Assembly: GCA_030616425.1 (NCBI GenBank)
Contig: JAUWXJ010000126.1
Location: 1-6,865 of the forward strand
Direction of reading: 5' to 3'
DNA: 6,865 bases
Source: Desulfobacterales bacterium
GTDB taxonomy: Bacteria > Desulfobacterota > Desulfobacteria > Desulfobacterales > C00003060
Below, one piece after another: positions 5,822 through 6,865 of this stretch. Every line of letters starts with the position of its first letter. Position 1 is the stretch's first letter. A program made the translations under genes and the position numbers. The notes under the pieces were generated by a model that saw only the letters and a list, made by a program, of their open reading frames with translations, did not search any database and was not told where the DNA came from.

Positions 5822-6127
5822 TTGAAAATGGATTCGATTGATCGGTATACTGCCACTTTCTGCCATCTCTTTCCATTAATGCATTTGCTTTTTGAGGCCC
5901 CCAACTTCCTGCCGGATAATTGGGGAAATCCGTTGCATGATGATTTTCCCAATAGGTAATGATCGGTCCACCACTGCCCACATAGCCTCAACACCATCTT
6001 GCCTCACAAAGAGCGTCAGATCCGCTTTCATAAAGTCTATGAGGAGTCTTTAATAGGGAGGATGTTTTTTGATCCCGAATGTGTTCTGGTAACTAAAATC
6101 CATGGTCACAGGGTAGATTTCATTAGG
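5805..6127 (-). pseudogene. zwf: Glucose-6-phosphate 1-dehydrogenase, C-terminal remnant with stop and frameshift
   Basis: Intact Zwf would make the lactone that the next gene hydrolyses. The minus strand reads PNEIYPVTMDFSYQNTFG, KKHPPY, then TAA (6052-6050) where the family has glutamate (YERLL), then RLLIDFMKADLTLFVRQDG and VEAMWAVVD. Near 5965 one base is missing (GTGGACCGATC for an expected GTGGACCCGATC). The family sequence resumes in the next frame: PIITYWENHHATDFPNYPAG, SWGPQKANALMERDGRKW, ending TAA at 5807-5805, 17 bases inside pgl. Upstream of ~6127 no Zwf sequence can be found, so roughly the first three quarters of the gene, with the NADP and substrate sites, are gone. It cannot encode an enzyme. 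Its phase and overlap with pgl preserve the old operon arrangement. Confidence 0.9.
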
Positions 6128-6162
6128 GGATTAATGATAAGAACTCGCTTTTTGAGGAAAGG

Positions 6163-6191
6163 AGTATAGGGAAAATATCGTTTTGTGTCAA
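6163..6191 (-). promoter_or_regulatory. Near-consensus sigma70 promoter facing the zwf remnant and pgl
   Basis: On the minus strand TTGACA (6191-6186), 17 bases, then TATACT (6168-6163): eleven of twelve consensus positions with ideal spacing. Transcription would start near 6156, cross the zwf remnant and reach pgl after a leader of ~335 bases. It is the best promoter-like match I found. Confidence 0.6.
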
Positions 6192-6199
6192 GCACAAAA
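6181..6199. promoter_or_regulatory. Perfect 7+5+7 dyad over the -35 box (possible operator)
   Basis: TTTTGTG (6181-6187), TCAAG, CACAAAA (6193-6199) is a perfect inverted repeat. It contains the whole -35 hexamer of the minus-strand promoter at 6163-6191. A repressor bound here would block polymerase; no regulator gene is in view. Confidence 0.4.
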
Positions 6200-6346
6200 T
6201 GCCCTCATGATGTTGTGGTTGAAGACCTTTTGTGGAATTCGTTGGACGGTAATGTCTCGAAGCAACGAGCTAAAGACAGGCCCTTGGAGGATTTATTGCC
6301 CCAAAAGGGGCAAATTGGCGGGATTAGGGTACAGCTATCCACCTAA
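6185..6346 (+). other. Unrecognised short open stretch, possibly a gene fragment
   Basis: A 53-codon frame from GTG at 6185 to TAA at 6344 encodes CPHDVVVEDLLWNSLDGN, VSKQRAKDRPLEDLLP and QKGQIGGIRVQLST. The composition looks more like protein than the overlapping frame that starts at 6183, but I recognise no family and see no ribosome binding site. Its start lies in the dyad that overlaps the minus-strand promoter. It may be a decayed gene tail or chance. Confidence 0.2.
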
Positions 6347-6353
6347 ACCCAGA

Positions 6354-6450
6354 CTCTCTCCGAGGCGTAGGCTCTACCCTCTCTCCGAGCTGTAGGCTCT
6401 ACGAGCCCTCCGGGGCGTAGGCCCTACCCTCCGGCCTGTAAGCCCTATGG
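6354..6450. repeat. Tandem array of four ~25-bp hairpin units
   Basis: Units are at 6354-6377, 6378-6402, 6403-6427 and 6428-6450, with consensus near CTCTCCGAGGCGTAGGCTCTAC. They lie head to tail without spacers. Units 2 and 3 can fold as GAGC/GCTC and GGGC/GCCC hairpins, and the A-T to G-C change occurs on both sides of the stem. Unit 4 is the most diverged and carries GCCC-TAT-GGGC at its end. 6406-6424 is an exact inverted copy of 3670-3688. The array lies just past the 3' end of the IS91-like remnant, so it could be that element's terminus. Confidence 0.75.
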
Positions 6451-6490
6451 GCTGGAAGCGGGGGCGGAGGCCGGAAGCCATCTTAAAGAA

Positions 6491-6865
6491 TTAGGCAGAA
6501 GGCCCTTCTGGATACTGCTCATCTACATATAGGTAATCGTAGGTTGGAGGTAGCTGGGAGTCCGAATAGTCCAGGTGAGGTTCAGTGGTGTTAGGGGGAG
6601 CATTGGCCCTGGGCGTGGGTCTTCCTTTCAAGTTCCATAGATCGAGGTGTTTGAGAATTTTCTTAATTATTTCCGGGTATTATATGAAGGATAAAATCCT
6701 CATCCTCCCCCCGCATTTGGCGCAGGTAAGGGGATCCACCTGGTAGATTTTCCAGATCAATCCTCGGATCAATCTGGCCCAATTTTTCCTGTGCTCTTTG
6801 ATTGTTCACTTTTTTTTCGTTGAAATTGAATAATACGTGTCTGCAATCACAATCCGCAAGATTTC
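6491..6865 (-). pseudogene. IS91-like transposase, C-terminal remnant (continues past window edge)
   Basis: The minus strand from 6790 reads RKNWARLI, KIYQVDPLTCAKCGGRMRI, LSFI, stop, YPEIIKKILKHLDLWNLKG, RPTPRANAPP, DYSDSQLP and YLYVDEQYPEGPSA, then TAA at 6493-6491. This is the zinc-ribbon C-terminal tail of IS91-type (Y2) transposases, whose relatives have NWARLIQKIYEVDPLxCPKC and SFIEDPEVIKKILxHLGLW. Damage is clear: TAA replaces the expected glutamate after SFI, TGA at 6808-6806 cuts the frame before RKNW, and five extra residues (RGLIW) follow ARLI where GATTGATC is duplicated. YYSIS-TKKK at 6809-6865 may be a shortened form of the YYSNVSRGKRKK stretch. Catalytic regions lie beyond the edge or are lost. 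Non-functional here. Confidence 0.8.

Noticed and set aside
5822..5866. Longer pgl start at 5866
   Set aside because: Those 15 codons are zwf sequence in another frame. The family's first strand begins right after the ATG at 5821/5818. The nearby GGAAAGAG keeps some doubt.
6183..6395. 70-residue plus-strand open frame
   Set aside because: It runs into the tandem repeat array, which supplies its arginine/proline-rich end. No ribosome binding site and no recognisable domain.
6354..6450. CRISPR array
   Set aside because: Units are directly adjacent with no unique spacers, only ~25 bp and diverged.
6496..6510. Palindrome CAGAAGGcCCTTCTG
   Set aside because: It lies inside the transposase remnant's final codons and is explained by coding sequence; nothing suggests a site.

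Overview
The window looks like chromosomal DNA of a deltaproteobacterium-type anaerobe (Desulfobacterota), probably from an environmental genome. The clues are a fused GlcD/GlcE flavoprotein followed by a GlcF-type iron-sulfur protein, an MTH1187-type thiamine-binding protein, and intergenic DNA full of short palindromic and transposon-derived repeats. No rRNA, tRNA or CRISPR array was seen. The taxonomic reading is inference from gene content.

Left third, plus strand (2-2725): the 3' part of a tandem GlcD-GlcE flavoprotein, then after 21 bases an intact GlcF-like protein with two 4Fe-4S motifs and two CCG domains. Together they form a 2-hydroxyacid (glycolate/lactate-type) dehydrogenase module: the flavin domains oxidise the acid and the iron-sulfur subunit passes the electrons on.

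Middle (2726-4452): a repeat-bearing intergenic stretch with a possibly structured leader, then a small MTH1187/YqgV thiamine-binding protein gene (3134-3427). Next is a segment bounded by 21-bp imperfect inverted repeats (3442-3714) that carries what looks like the tail of a four-helix-bundle (S23-type) protein and a GC-rich double hairpin. After it, on the minus strand, is a class I SAM-dependent methyltransferase (3778-4452). Its likely promoter lies about 200 bases upstream, so a 64-bp palindrome with GGGGTC ends sits in its leader.

Right part (4509-6865), minus strand: a graveyard of broken genes around one intact gene. It holds a fragment of a REP-associated tyrosine transposase (4880-5056); an intact 6-phosphogluconolactonase, pgl (5087-5821); the last ~110 codons of glucose-6-phosphate dehydrogenase, zwf, ruined by a stop codon and a frameshift (5805-6127); a near-consensus sigma70-type promoter with a perfect dyad over its -35 box (6163-6199); a tandem array of four ~25-bp hairpin units (6354-6450); and the C-terminal end of an IS91-like transposase with stop codons (6491-6865). 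The most informative reading is that an ancestral zwf-pgl operon lost nearly all of zwf, while pgl was kept and may now be read from a promoter created or brought in at the deletion junction. I see no clear new multi-gene system. The unusual content is this operon decay and the family of structured repeats.
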